NCBI GenBank assembly: GCA_038124765.1
Contig: JAYPCO010000011.1
Coordinates: 1-29,897, forward strand
Length of the DNA stretch: 29,897 nt
Source of the DNA: HIMB59 sp038124765
Lineage (GTDB): Bacteria; Pseudomonadota; Alphaproteobacteria; HIMB59
Reading direction: 5' to 3'
Both the position numbers and the translations under genes were made by a program. Shown here one piece after another: positions 15,219 through 23,314 of the stretch (position 1 is its first letter; every line of letters starts with the position of its first letter). The notes below the pieces were generated by a model, which saw only the letters and a list, made by a program, of their open reading frames with translations, did no database searches and was not told the origin of the DNA.

Positions 15219-15811
15219 ATAATTATTACAACAATACTAGATAATAATAAGATTGCCATAATACGATTAAAATAAACGATTTTTTTGGTATCGTTTAAAT
15301 ATTTTCTAAATAAATGTCCGATTGCTGCCCATGCAATAGCACTAGAAGCTGTAGATATAATAAAACAGCTAAAAATTAAAATAAATTCAACATAGTAAGG
15401 AAATTGTTTTTGTAAAAAAATTGCAGAGCTTGACATTGCCATAGTCATGCCCTTGGGATTAATTATTTGAAAAAAATAAATATCTTTGAAAGTAAATTTT
15501 TTAGAATTTTTTGAGCTAGAAAAAGTTTTTGAGTTAAAAATTTTATATGATAGATAAGTTAAAAAACACACAGCGATTATTTTAATAATCATCGCTACCG
15601 TTGGAAATGAATGATAAATTTTTCCTAATCCTAATAAGCTTATCGTTAAAATAGACAGAAACCCAAAGAAAACACCGAGTATAAGGGGTATTGTTTCTTT
15701 AAAACCATAATTAACTGCGTGTGTTGAAAGTATAATGTTATTTGGACCAGGCGTAATCGCTGCAGTCATAGCGAATGTGATGATAGGCAGTACGAAATAA
15801 ATGTATTCCAA
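15215..15811 (-). CDS. LysE/RhtB-family amino acid exporter
   Basis: A 198-aa membrane protein with about six helices and the family signature AAITPGPNNI (about 17-26) after the first helix. NPKGMTMAM (about 117-125) matches the NPK segment of the second half. LysE/RhtB proteins export amino acids such as lysine, homoserine or threonine; the substrate cannot be deduced. The start appears to be TTG at 15811, since no in-frame ATG precedes helix 1. It is translationally coupled to the ABC permease by a 4-base overlap, an unusual pairing. The AT-rich gap of about 96 bases before the tRNA holds no other gene. Confidence 0.85.
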   Translation of the reverse strand: MEYIYFVLPIITFAMTAAITPGPNNIILSTHAVNYGFKETIPLILGVFFGFLSILTISLLGLGKIYHSFPTVAMIIKIIAVCFLTYLSYKIFNSKTFSSSKNSKKFTFKDIYFFQIINPKGMTMAMSSSAIFLQKQFPYYVEFILIFSCFIISTASSAIAWAAIGHLFRKYLNDTKKIVYFNRIMAILLLSSIVVIII

Positions 15812-15907
15812 GGCAAAGCGATATTAGTCATTAATTTTTATAAATACAGAAATAGTTATAAATTTGCTTAATTAACCTTATTAATATATGAAATTATCAT
15901 TATTTGT

Positions 15908-15934
15908 GGCGCTGTGGCGGAATGGTAGACGCGC
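15908..15934 (+). tRNA. tRNA-Leu, 5' part only (cut by assembly gap)
   Basis: The 27 visible bases fit the 5' end of a bacterial tRNA-Leu: a 7-base acceptor strand GGCGCTG, then TGGCGGAATGGTAGACGCGC. This is the D-arm consensus of tRNA-Leu, with U8, G18-G19 and the long D-stem, and a D-loop one base shorter than in E. coli. The anticodon, variable arm and 3' end lie in the N run, so the isoacceptor is unknown. A weak promoter may lie upstream (TTGCTT at 15864-15869, TATGAA at 15887-15892). Confidence 0.88.
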
Positions 15935-16034
15935 NNNNNNNNNNNNNNNNNNNNNNNNNNNNNNNNNNNNNNNNNNNNNNNNNNNNNNNNNNNNNNNNNN
16001 NNNNNNNNNNNNNNNNNNNNNNNNNNNNNNNNNN
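15935..16034. other. Assembly gap, 100 Ns
   Basis: Exactly 100 unknown bases. The rest of the tRNA-Leu needs roughly 58 bases and the missing N-terminus of the flavin reductase roughly 300 or more, so the true gap must exceed 100 bases. The run is a placeholder of unknown length, and further genes could be hidden. Confidence 0.95.
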
Positions 16035-16196
16035 GTCCCATTTTTTTTAAACTCACTTGGATTAATACAAGCTGTTGTTGAAAAAAAAATCTTATCCGGA
16101 GATCATACAATAATCATTTGTAAAATTACTGACTACTCTAAACTGAAGAATTCAAAATCATTAATTTACTATAAGAGCAAGTATCATTTTCTTTAA
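16035..16196 (+). CDS. Flavin reductase-like domain protein, C-terminal fragment
   Basis: Only 53 codons plus stop follow the gap. The residues GDHTIIICKI and, 20 residues later, SLIYYKSKYHFL match the end of flavin reductase-like FMN-binding proteins, where a GDH-T stretch is followed by a PL-Y--G-Y tail. Such proteins reduce FMN or FAD with NAD(P)H, or act as split-barrel flavoproteins. The ribF start lies 5 bases downstream, so a flavin-related operon is plausible. About two thirds of the protein, including its start, is missing. Confidence 0.7.
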   Translation, partial: VPFFLNSLGLIQAVVEKKILSGDHTIIICKITDYSKLKNSKSLIYYKSKYHFL

Positions 16197-16201
16197 ATTT
16201 A

Positions 16202-17134
16202 ATGAAATATTTTCACTCAAAGATTGAAGAAATTAATCTGAAGCATGATGTATTCCTAACAATAGGTAATTTTGATGGGTTACATATTGGTCATATAAAA
16301 ATTATTGATAATTTAATTAAAAATGCAGAGTTATCTAATTGTAAATCTTTAGTCATTTCATTTAATCCTCATCCAAAAGTTTTTTTTAATAAATTAAATA
16401 GTTTTATGATTAATGATATTGACAGCAAAGTTAAAATTTTAAGCAATCATAAATTAGATTACCTCATCGATTTAGTTTTTGATGAAAGCCTAACTTCATT
16501 AACTTATAATGAATTTGAAAATTTGTTATTTGATCGCCTCTCAATTAAAAAATTATATATCGGAAGCGATTTTAGATATGGCTCAGATAGAATGGGTGAT
16601 ATCCAAACACTTCAAAATTTTTGTAAGCTTAATCAAATAGCATGTGAGGAAATTGACTTGGTTATGCAGGACTCTGAGGGTAAAAAAATATCTTCATCTC
16701 AAATTAGAAACTATTTACAAATTGGCGACATTGAAATCGCCAATCAATTACTAAATAGACAATTTGCAATAAAGGGTAAAGTAATCAAAGGCGATCAAAG
16801 AGGTAGAACTGTGGGGATACCAACAGCAAATATTGAATACCCTAAAGGTTTAATCCAGATACCTTATGGGGTTTATGCAGTAAAAACCAAAGTTAATGAA
16901 AAACTCCTGAACGGTATTGTTAATTTTGGAATGAGGCCCACATTTGATAAAAAGATACCTATAGTTGAAGATTTTATCTTTGACTTTGATCAAGATATTT
17001 ATGGCCAAGAAATTGAAATATTTTTTTTTAAAAAAATAAGAAATGAACAAAAGTTTAATGGAATAGAAGAATTGTTAAATCAAATTAAATCAGATATCAC
17101 TGTATCAAAGAAAATTTTAAATCATGGAAATTAA
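16202..17134 (+). CDS. ribF: Bifunctional riboflavin kinase / FAD synthetase
   Basis: A 310-aa bifunctional enzyme converting riboflavin to FMN and then FAD. The N-terminal FMN adenylyltransferase domain shows GNFDGLHIGH (22-31), FNPHPK (54-59) and KISSSQIR (162-169). The C-terminal flavokinase domain starts near 185 and carries KGDQRGRTVGIPTANIEYP (196-214), with the GIPTAN nucleotide-binding turn, and FGMRPTFD downstream. Length is standard. The gene is followed by ileS with an 11-base overlap, the usual ribF-ileS-lspA order of proteobacteria. No Shine-Dalgarno sequence precedes the ATG. Confidence 0.96.
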   Translation: MKYFHSKIEEINLKHDVFLTIGNFDGLHIGHIKIIDNLIKNAELSNCKSLVISFNPHPKVFFNKLNSFMINDIDSKVKILSNHKLDYLIDLVFDESLTSLTYNEFENLLFDRLSIKKLYIGSDFRYGSDRMGDIQTLQNFCKLNQIACEEIDLVMQDSEGKKISSSQIRNYLQIGDIEIANQLLNRQFAIKGKVIKGDQRGRTVGIPTANIEYPKGLIQIPYGVYAVKTKVNEKLLNGIVNFGMRPTFDKKIPIVEDFIFDFDQDIYGQEIEIFFFKKIRNEQKFNGIEELLNQIKSDITVSKKILNHGN

Positions 17135-19904
17135 AGATACCATATTGTTACCTAAAACTGACTTCTCGATGAAGGCAGATTTACCTAAGAAAGAACCTCA
17201 AATTTTAGAAAAGTGGACAAATGAAAAAATATATAACCAGTTAAGAGATGACTCTAAATCAAAAGAAAAGTTTATTCTTCATGATGGCCCCCCTTATGCT
17301 AACGGTCATTTGCATATGGGTCATGCATTAAATAAGATTTTAAAAGATATAATTGTAAAATATCAACAATTATTGAATAAAAATTCTATTTATATTCCCG
17401 GATGGGATTGTCACGGTTTACCAATTGAATGGAAGATTGAAGAAGAGTATAGGGCTAAAAAGAAAAACAAAGATGATGTACCTGTAATTGAGTTTAGGAA
17501 GCAATGTCGAGATTTTGCAAATAAATGGATTGATATACAACGTAATGAATTTCAAAGATTGGGAGTCATAGGTGATTGGGATAATCCTTACACAACTATG
17601 CACTATCATTCAGAAGCACAAATTGTTCGAGAACTTGGAAAGTTTTTAGAAAATGGAGGGATATATAAAGGCCATCGTCCTGTGCTTTGGTCAGTAGTTG
17701 AAAAAACTGCATTGGCAGATGCTGAGGTTGAATATCAAGATCATAAATCAACAACAATTTATGCAGCCTTTCCTGTCTCCGATACTAATATTGATAAAAT
17801 CAAAGATCATTCAATTATCATTTGGACAACAACTCCTTGGACAATTCCTGGTAACAGAGCTTTAGCTATTCATGAAAATCTTGAATACGAGTCCTTATCC
17901 ATAAAAATAAACGATCAAAACAAAAATGTAATTATTGCAAAAGATTTAAAAGAAAGTTTTATAAAAGATAATGAAATCAATGATTTTAAATCAAATTTCA
18001 CTTTAAAAGGTGATGAATTATTAAAAACTAAATGCCAACACCCTCTTTATGCGTCCGGCTATAGTTTTGACGTGCCAGTTCTGCACGGAAACTTTGTAAC
18101 TACAGAGCAGGGCACGGGTATTGTTCATGTCTGTCCCGTTCATGGCATGGATGATTTTTTATTGGGTAAAGAACATAATTTGGAATTACCAATGACAATT
18201 GACGAAGGTGGAATTTATTATGACCATATTCCTGTTTTTGCAGGCAAACATATTTTCAAAGTTGATCAAGATGTTTGCGACGAATTAAAGAAATGTAACA
18301 ATTTACTCACCCAAGGTATTTTATTACATAGTTACCCTCACTCATGGAGGTCAAAAGCACCACTGGTATATAAGAATACATCTCAATGGTTTATATCAAT
18401 GGAAACTAACGATCTTCGAAAGAAGGCTTTGAAGTCAATTGATGAGACAGATTTTTTTCCTAAGCAAGGACAAAATAGACTAAGGAGCATGATTCAAGAT
18501 AGACCAGACTGGTGTGTTTCTCGCCAAAGAGTTTGGGGCGTTCCTTTACCAATTTTTGTTAACAAAAAAACGGGTGAACCATTAAGAGATCAGAAAGTAA
18601 TTGAAAGAATTGCTAATATTTACGAGCAAGAAGGTGGGGATGCATGGTTTAATTCTGACCCATCAAGGTTCCTATCTCCAGAATATAATGCTGATGACTA
18701 TGAACAGGTCAAAGATGTTGTAGAAGTTTGGTTTGATAGCGGATCTACACATTCTTATGTATTGGAAGATAGGGAAGAGCTACAGTGGCCCGCATCTATG
18801 TATCTAGAGGGGTCCGATCAGCATAGAGGTTGGTTTCATTCTTCTTTACTTGAGTCCTGCGGCACTAGAGGTCGTGCCCCTTTTGAAAGTATTTTATCTC
18901 ATGGCTTTGTTGTAGATGGCAAAGGGAGAAAGATGTCTAAATCTATTGGAAATGTAATATCCCCTGATGAAATTATTAATAAATATGGCGCTGACATATT
19001 AAGAATATGGGTCGTAGCATCTGATTATTCAGAGGACCTAAAAATAGATAATCAAATCATTAATTATCAAATAGATTCATATAGGAAAATTAGGAACACA
19101 CTAAGATTTCTGTTAGGTAATTTAAGCAATTTTAGTCCGGAAAATATTGTAGATCCTTCAGATATGCCAAATTTAGAGCAATATATACTAACTAAAATTT
19201 CAATTTTAAATAAAGAGCTAAAGACATTAGTTACTAAGCATGACTATCACAGTATTTATACTAAGCTTTTAAATTTTTGTACTTTAGATTTATCGGCATT
19301 CTACTTCGATATCAGAAAAGACTCGCTTTATTGTGACAGTATTAATGATATCAGAAGAAAATCTGCATCTTCATGTTTGCATTATATTTTTGAATTTTTA
19401 ATTAAATGGCTAAGTCCAATCATTAGTTTTACTGCAGAAGAGGCCTGGCAAACAAGGCACTATTCAAATTCTCAGAGTATTCTAAGACAAGTTATTAAAG
19501 ATACAGATTTCAATTATCAAAATCAAAATATAGAAAAAAGTTTTAATGAACTAAAAAGAGTTAGAAAAACGATCACAGCTGCTTTAGAGATTAAAAGAAA
19601 TGAAAAGTTGATTGGCTCTAGCCTTCAAGCATCAGTAAATCTCTTTATTAAAGATACTACGAGGGAAATTTTAAAAGATATCAACTTAGCAGAAATGTGT
19701 ATTGTTAGTAATGTAGAGATACATGATATAAAAAATAAAACTAAAAACTGTTTGACATTTGATGATGATGATATTTTTGTTGAAATATTACTTGCGCAGG
19801 GAGAAAAATGTCAAAGATGTTGGACCATTTTACCTGAAGTAAAAAGTAATAAAAATAATTTATGTCAAAGATGTGATAATGTTTGGAAGTCTCTTCAAAA
19901 CTAG
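17124..19904 (+). CDS. ileS: Isoleucyl-tRNA synthetase
   Basis: A 926-aa class I synthetase. The HIGH-type motif is HMGH at 64-67 within PPYANGHLHMGHALN, GWDCHGLPIEWK follows, and KMSKS is at 603-607. The editing domain lies between, with TTPWTIPGNRALA around 237-249 and a GTGIVH segment. The C-terminus ends in the zinc-binding module with C896, C899, C914 and C917, typical of bacterial-type IleS. It charges tRNA-Ile with proofreading against valine. Start ATG lies inside ribF; the end overlaps lspA by 26 bases, counted from the lspA ATG. Confidence 0.98.
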   Translation: MEIKDTILLPKTDFSMKADLPKKEPQILEKWTNEKIYNQLRDDSKSKEKFILHDGPPYANGHLHMGHALNKILKDIIVKYQQLLNKNSIYIPGWDCHGLPIEWKIEEEYRAKKKNKDDVPVIEFRKQCRDFANKWIDIQRNEFQRLGVIGDWDNPYTTMHYHSEAQIVRELGKFLENGGIYKGHRPVLWSVVEKTALADAEVEYQDHKSTTIYAAFPVSDTNIDKIKDHSIIIWTTTPWTIPGNRALAIHENLEYESLSIKINDQNKNVIIAKDLKESFIKDNEINDFKSNFTLKGDELLKTKCQHPLYASGYSFDVPVLHGNFVTTEQGTGIVHVCPVHGMDDFLLGKEHNLELPMTIDEGGIYYDHIPVFAGKHIFKVDQDVCDELKKCNNLLTQGILLHSYPHSWRSKAPLVYKNTSQWFISMETNDLRKKALKSIDETDFFPKQGQNRLRSMIQDRPDWCVSRQRVWGVPLPIFVNKKTGEPLRDQKVIERIANIYEQEGGDAWFNSDPSRFLSPEYNADDYEQVKDVVEVWFDSGSTHSYVLEDREELQWPASMYLEGSDQHRGWFHSSLLESCGTRGRAPFESILSHGFVVDGKGRKMSKSIGNVISPDEIINKYGADILRIWVVASDYSEDLKIDNQIINYQIDSYRKIRNTLRFLLGNLSNFSPENIVDPSDMPNLEQYILTKISILNKELKTLVTKHDYHSIYTKLLNFCTLDLSAFYFDIRKDSLYCDSINDIRRKSASSCLHYIFEFLIKWLSPIISFTAEEAWQTRHYSNSQSILRQVIKDTDFNYQNQNIEKSFNELKRVRKTITAALEIKRNEKLIGSSLQASVNLFIKDTTREILKDINLAEMCIVSNVEIHDIKNKTKNCLTFDDDDIFVEILLAQGEKCQRCWTILPEVKSNKNNLCQRCDNVWKSLQN

Positions 19905-20364
19905 TAATAAATCATTTCTTTTCATATTTTTTACTTTTCTTTTAATTGCAGATCAAATTTCAAAATTAATTATCACAAGAATTTTTGATTTATATGAGTC
20001 TATTGAGATAGTTCCTTTCCTAAATTTCACGTTCATAGTAAATTATGGCTTCGCTTTTGGATTTCTAAACAACCCTTCGTTAAATCAATTGGTTGTCTCT
20101 TTCGTTATTGCATCCATCATCATTTATTTTTGCTTTTTGCTATTTAAGACACAAGATAGAAGCTTTAGGTTAAATTTGACTTTAATTATTGCAGGGGCTA
20201 TAGGAAATTTCATTGATCGAGTTATCAGAGGTTATGTAGTTGATTTTATTGACGTTTATGTGGCCAAATATCATTGGCCAGCATTTAATTTAGCTGATAG
20301 TTATATTTCAATTGGTTTTTTTCTATTGATGATTAACATTTTGTTTTTAAATAAAAAAATATGA
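19879..20364 (+). CDS. lspA: Lipoprotein signal peptidase (signal peptidase II)
   Basis: A 161-aa inner membrane aspartyl protease that cleaves prolipoproteins after diacylglyceryl modification. Four helices are visible. The conserved DQISK is at 25-29 and the NYGFAFG box at 55-61. The catalytic pair is D122 in GYVVDFID and D140 in FNLADS, with GNFIDR just before. A GTG at 19873 would add two residues; the ATG at 19879 is simpler. It overlaps ileS by 26 bases and the next gene by 4 (ATGA). Two likely substrates are encoded nearby: the adjacent DUF3035-like lipoprotein and the lptM-like lipoprotein. Confidence 0.95.
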   Translation: MFGSLFKTSNKSFLFIFFTFLLIADQISKLIITRIFDLYESIEIVPFLNFTFIVNYGFAFGFLNNPSLNQLVVSFVIASIIIYFCFLLFKTQDRSFRLNLTLIIAGAIGNFIDRVIRGYVVDFIDVYVAKYHWPAFNLADSYISIGFFLLMINILFLNKKI

Positions 20365-20666
20365 AATTTTTACTCTATATAACTTTTCTATTAATGCTTT
20401 TAGCATGCCAAAGAGAAAAGGTAAGCGATGTGGGAGTTGGATATAACAAAACATTGTTAATTCCTCCCACGAATGACTTACCTACACCAGGAACTTCTCA
20501 AAATACTTCTGAAAATAGCAAAAGTAGTAGCCCATTGGTTCAATCTATATTAGATCAAACAGAGGCTACAAACGCTGATCCAGCTATAATCAAAAAGATC
20601 GACGAAGATAGCGGATATAGCACTGATGAAGGACTATTTAATAAACTATTTAATTCTAAAAAATAA
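20361..20666 (+). CDS. DUF3035-like lipoprotein downstream of lspA
   Basis: A 101-aa predicted lipoprotein. The signal peptide (about 2-15) ends in the lipobox LLAC with C16. After it come a VGYNKTLLIPPTNDLPTPG stretch, resembling the RPPLSLPPDF-type proline motif of DUF3035, and a low-complexity Ser/Asn/Thr linker (about 46-62). The C-terminus is acidic, then basic. DUF3035 proteins sit after lspA in many alphaproteobacteria and have no known function. The match is by motif and position and not strong in the tail. Coupled to lspA by a 4-base overlap. Confidence 0.72.
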   Translation: MKFLLYITFLLMLLACQREKVSDVGVGYNKTLLIPPTNDLPTPGTSQNTSENSKSSSPLVQSILDQTEATNADPAIIKKIDEDSGYSTDEGLFNKLFNSKK

Positions 20667-20669
20667 TTT

Positions 20670-20675
20670 AAGGAG
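20670..20675 (+). promoter_or_regulatory. Shine-Dalgarno sequence of pgi
   Basis: AAGGAG lies 9 bases before the pgi ATG at 20685, in the short gap after the lipoprotein gene. It is the only clean, well-placed Shine-Dalgarno sequence I found before a start in the window and supports this start firmly. Confidence 0.8.
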
Positions 20676-20684
20676 CTAGCCATC

Positions 20685-21839
20685 ATGTTTATTAAAAATA
20701 ACAATAAAGATTTTAAATTTAAAATTAATTCAGCCCAGTATTCTATTGATGAATTTTTTAATTTAGAAATGTTTAAACCAATAAATGATAAAAAATATTT
20801 TTCAAAATATAATTTTAAAAAATTTAATAATAAATCTCATAGAGTTCATGTATTTGGAATGGGAGGTTCATCTTTAAGCTGCAAATTACTTGCGCAATTT
20901 ATTGATCCTAAGTTGCTTAATACAAAATTGTTTATTTATGACAACCCTTCATTAACTAAAATTACTCATACTTTTGAGAACTTAAAAATAGACCGAAACG
21001 ATAGATTCATTTTCATCTCTAAATCTGGCAATACTATCGAAACAAAATACTTTCTTCATTTAATTATTCGACTTTTCCAAAAATTGAAAATAAAAAACTA
21101 TTTTAAACAATTTATTTTTATTACTGAAAAAAATCAGAGCTATTTATATAAGTTTTCAGTTCAAAATAAGATTGATCATTTTGAACATGATCCAAACATT
21201 GGAGGGCGTTTTAGTATCTTTTCAATAACAGCCTTATTACCACTTATAGTAGCTGGTTTATCGCTTAAAAAGATTTTATTTAATTTTAAAGTTGCCAAGA
21301 ATAGTTTTAATAAAATTCATAAAAAAATAGCTGAAATAACTAAAATTAATCATGCTATTGAAAAAAAGAAAAACCTTAATTTAGTAGTAGGGTTAACCTA
21401 TCACGATAAATTACATTCCATTAATGAGTGGTATCGACAAATATTTGCTGAAAGTCTTGGTAAAAATAAAAAGGCCATAAACTATATCTCCTCATACGGG
21501 TCTATAGATCAGCATAGTCAATTTCAACTTTATATAGATGGGCCAATGGATAAGCATTTTGTATTCTTTAGCATTGAGAGTAAGCCTTCAAATCTGAAAA
21601 ATACTACCAAATTAATTCAAGGTTCAAACTTATTATCAAATTTAGAGCAGGGCGCTATTACAACACTAAAACAAAGTCAATTTTTAGTTAATCAATTTAT
21701 CATAAAGGAAAAATTTGATGAATATATTTGTCTTTGTATGTCTTTGATTTTTGATATTTACCTTCGTGCAAAAATAGAAAATATAAACTTTCTTGATCAA
21801 CCCGCAGTTGAGATCTTAAAAAAGAATACAAAAATATAG
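20685..21839 (+). CDS. pgi: Glucose-6-phosphate isomerase, compact form
   Basis: Interconverts glucose-6-phosphate and fructose-6-phosphate. SIS-domain motifs: GMGGSSLS (58-65), the phosphate-binding ISKSGNTIET (about 110-119), DPNIGGRFSIFS (about 168-179), the catalytic glutamate in RQIFAESLGKN, the histidine in SIDQHSQFQLYIDGP, and LDQPAVEILKK (370-380) with the C-terminal lysine. At 384 aa it lacks the extensions of the roughly 550-aa E. coli type and belongs with the shorter alphaproteobacterial and archaeal-like forms. It is preceded by a strong ribosome binding site, unlike its neighbours, and followed one base later by a small membrane protein gene. Confidence 0.93.
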   Translation: MFIKNNNKDFKFKINSAQYSIDEFFNLEMFKPINDKKYFSKYNFKKFNNKSHRVHVFGMGGSSLSCKLLAQFIDPKLLNTKLFIYDNPSLTKITHTFENLKIDRNDRFIFISKSGNTIETKYFLHLIIRLFQKLKIKNYFKQFIFITEKNQSYLYKFSVQNKIDHFEHDPNIGGRFSIFSITALLPLIVAGLSLKKILFNFKVAKNSFNKIHKKIAEITKINHAIEKKKNLNLVVGLTYHDKLHSINEWYRQIFAESLGKNKKAINYISSYGSIDQHSQFQLYIDGPMDKHFVFFSIESKPSNLKNTTKLIQGSNLLSNLEQGAITTLKQSQFLVNQFIIKEKFDEYICLCMSLIFDIYLRAKIENINFLDQPAVEILKKNTKI

Positions 21840-21840
21840 T

Positions 21841-22134
21841 TTGATAAATTCGCTGATTAATTTTTTTAAAGCAAGATCACTTATTCATTTAATAAAAATA
21901 TTTGTAATTTTTGCATTAGCCGGTTCATTATCAGTTTTTTTTTCAAGTCCAATTTTAAACTTTATTCATTTAAAACAGAATATACACAGTTACCCACTTT
22001 ATATCTTTTTAAGAATTTTAATTATTTTCCCCCTTTACCAACTATCATTATTTTTTTTAGCAATATTATTAGGTGAGTATTCTTATTTCAGTAAGTTTTT
22101 TAAAAAATATTTATTCTTTTTTAATAAAAAATAA
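21841..22134 (+). CDS. Small membrane protein, DUF6787-like
   Basis: A 97-aa protein with two membrane helices (about 19-37 and 55-77) and a Phe/Lys-rich C-terminus. The pattern AGSLSVFFSSPILNF after helix 1, then LRILIIFPLYQLSLFFLAILLGEYSYFSKF, shown here as LRILIIFPLYQ near 58-68 and LLGEYSYF near 80-87, matches a small uncharacterised family I recall as DUF6787. The start is a TTG one base after the pgi stop; no ATG is available. The 3' end overlaps the convergent rsmD by 24 bases, the longest convergent overlap in the window. Function unknown. Confidence 0.75.
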   Translation: MINSLINFFKARSLIHLIKIFVIFALAGSLSVFFSSPILNFIHLKQNIHSYPLYIFLRILIIFPLYQLSLFFLAILLGEYSYFSKFFKKYLFFFNKK

Positions 22135-22641
22135 GCTCTTATTCTTGTAGTTTTTTGTTAGAATAATATTTTTATTTTCGAACTTTTTCTCAGACTCATA
22201 AATTATTAATGTGGATTTTTTGACTTTAGAAAAAATCAGACGATCGATTAATTCATAGTCATCTTTATATGGAGGATCAATAAAAATGATATTACATTTT
22301 TCAATAAAATCTAAATTTCCTTGATAACAATTAACATTCAATAATTCATATCGTAATTCATTATTATCTTTTAAAAATTGATTGATATAATTAAGGTTAT
22401 TTTTATCTATATCGTTAAAGATCACTTTATTACAGCCTCTGGAAATTGCCTCAATGCCTATTGAACCTGTGCCGCAAAACAAATCGCAAAATATGCTCTT
22501 ACCCCATTCAACGTTTAGGGTGTTGTTATGTGATAAAATATTAAATAAATCCTCTCTTATTCTTGATAGCGTGGGTCTAAAATTACTTTCTTGGTTTATT
22601 GGTATTTTTTTACCTTTTAATTTACCGCTAATAATTCTCAT
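22111..22641 (-). CDS. rsmD: 16S rRNA (guanine(966)-N2)-methyltransferase RsmD
   Basis: A 176-aa class I methyltransferase modifying G966 of 16S rRNA. It opens with MRIISGKLKGKKI, the usual RsmD start, then RPTLSRIREDLFNIL (about 22-36). Motif I is DLFCGTGSIGIEAISRG (about 53-69), and the catalytic motif IV is IDPPYKD (about 120-126). Length is normal. It overlaps rluB by 14 bases, as in many alphaproteobacteria, where the two rRNA modification genes are linked. Confidence 0.94.
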   Translation of the reverse strand: MRIISGKLKGKKIPINQESNFRPTLSRIREDLFNILSHNNTLNVEWGKSIFCDLFCGTGSIGIEAISRGCNKVIFNDIDKNNLNYINQFLKDNNELRYELLNVNCYQGNLDFIEKCNIIFIDPPYKDDYELIDRLIFSKVKKSTLIIYESEKKFENKNIILTKNYKNKSLFFIKKE

Positions 22642-23314
22642 TTATTTCCATTTCTCTGTAGCCACCGTAAGGAATGGACTTCAAAATGAATTTTCCAAAG
22701 GATACCCTTCTTAATTTTTCAACTCGTAAATTAAATATTTTACAAATGTTTCGGATTTCTCTGTTTTTTCCTTCAGACATCTCAAAACTTAATACATGTT
22801 TGGATTTATCTGTATGAACAATCTTTACAATTGGTTTTTGGTAAGTGATTGAACCATATATTTTATGGTTCAATGATTTAATTTTATTTTGATCAACAGT
22901 TCCTTGAACATTGACTAAGTATTTTCTGATTATTTTTGATTTTGGTAGTTCCATAAATCTTTTGAAACCAACATTGTCAGTTAATATTAATAAACCTTCT
23001 GAATTAAAATCTAACCTACCAATATAATGAAATTGATGAAATTTTTTAGGAATAAAATTATAAATAGTTGGCCTATTTTGTTCATCTTTTCTTGATGTTA
23101 TGCAACCTTTTGGTTTATGAAATATTAATATTTTAATTTTTTTTTGTTTTGGATCGACTATTTCGACAATGTCACGCTCTTCAATCTTAAGGTAGGGTCT
23201 ATATTCAATGTTATTATTAAGTGATATTTTTTTTCTTTTTATTATTTCTTCTGCTTGATTTCTAGAAATATTTAATAACTCTGAAACTTTTTTACTGAGA
23301 GTAATTTTTTGCAT
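22628..23314 (-). CDS. rluB: 23S rRNA pseudouridine synthase, RluB/RsuA family
   Basis: A 228-aa pseudouridine synthase. An S4 RNA-binding domain occupies about 4-50. The RsuA-type catalytic domain has LIFHKPKG (63-70) and GRLDFNSEGLLILTD with the catalytic D102. SEGKNREIRNIC and VEKLRRVSFG follow in the C-terminal part. RluB modifies the 2600 region of 23S rRNA; RsuA/RluE/RluF alternatives cannot be fully excluded by eye, but linkage to rsmD favours RluB. A TTG at 23323 would add three residues; I chose the ATG at 23314. The gene overlaps the PuuD-like gene by 23 bases. Confidence 0.9.
   Translation of the reverse strand: MQKITLSKKVSELLNISRNQAEEIIKRKKISLNNNIEYRPYLKIEERDIVEIVDPKQKKIKILIFHKPKGCITSRKDEQNRPTIYNFIPKKFHQFHYIGRLDFNSEGLLILTDNVGFKRFMELPKSKIIRKYLVNVQGTVDQNKIKSLNHKIYGSITYQKPIVKIVHTDKSKHVLSFEMSEGKNREIRNICKIFNLRVEKLRRVSFGKFILKSIPYGGYREMEINENY

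Noticed and set aside
15868..16110. Minus-strand frame across the first N run.
   Set aside because: Produced by reading unknown bases as open; the real content is tRNA-Leu and a flavin reductase tail on the plus strand.
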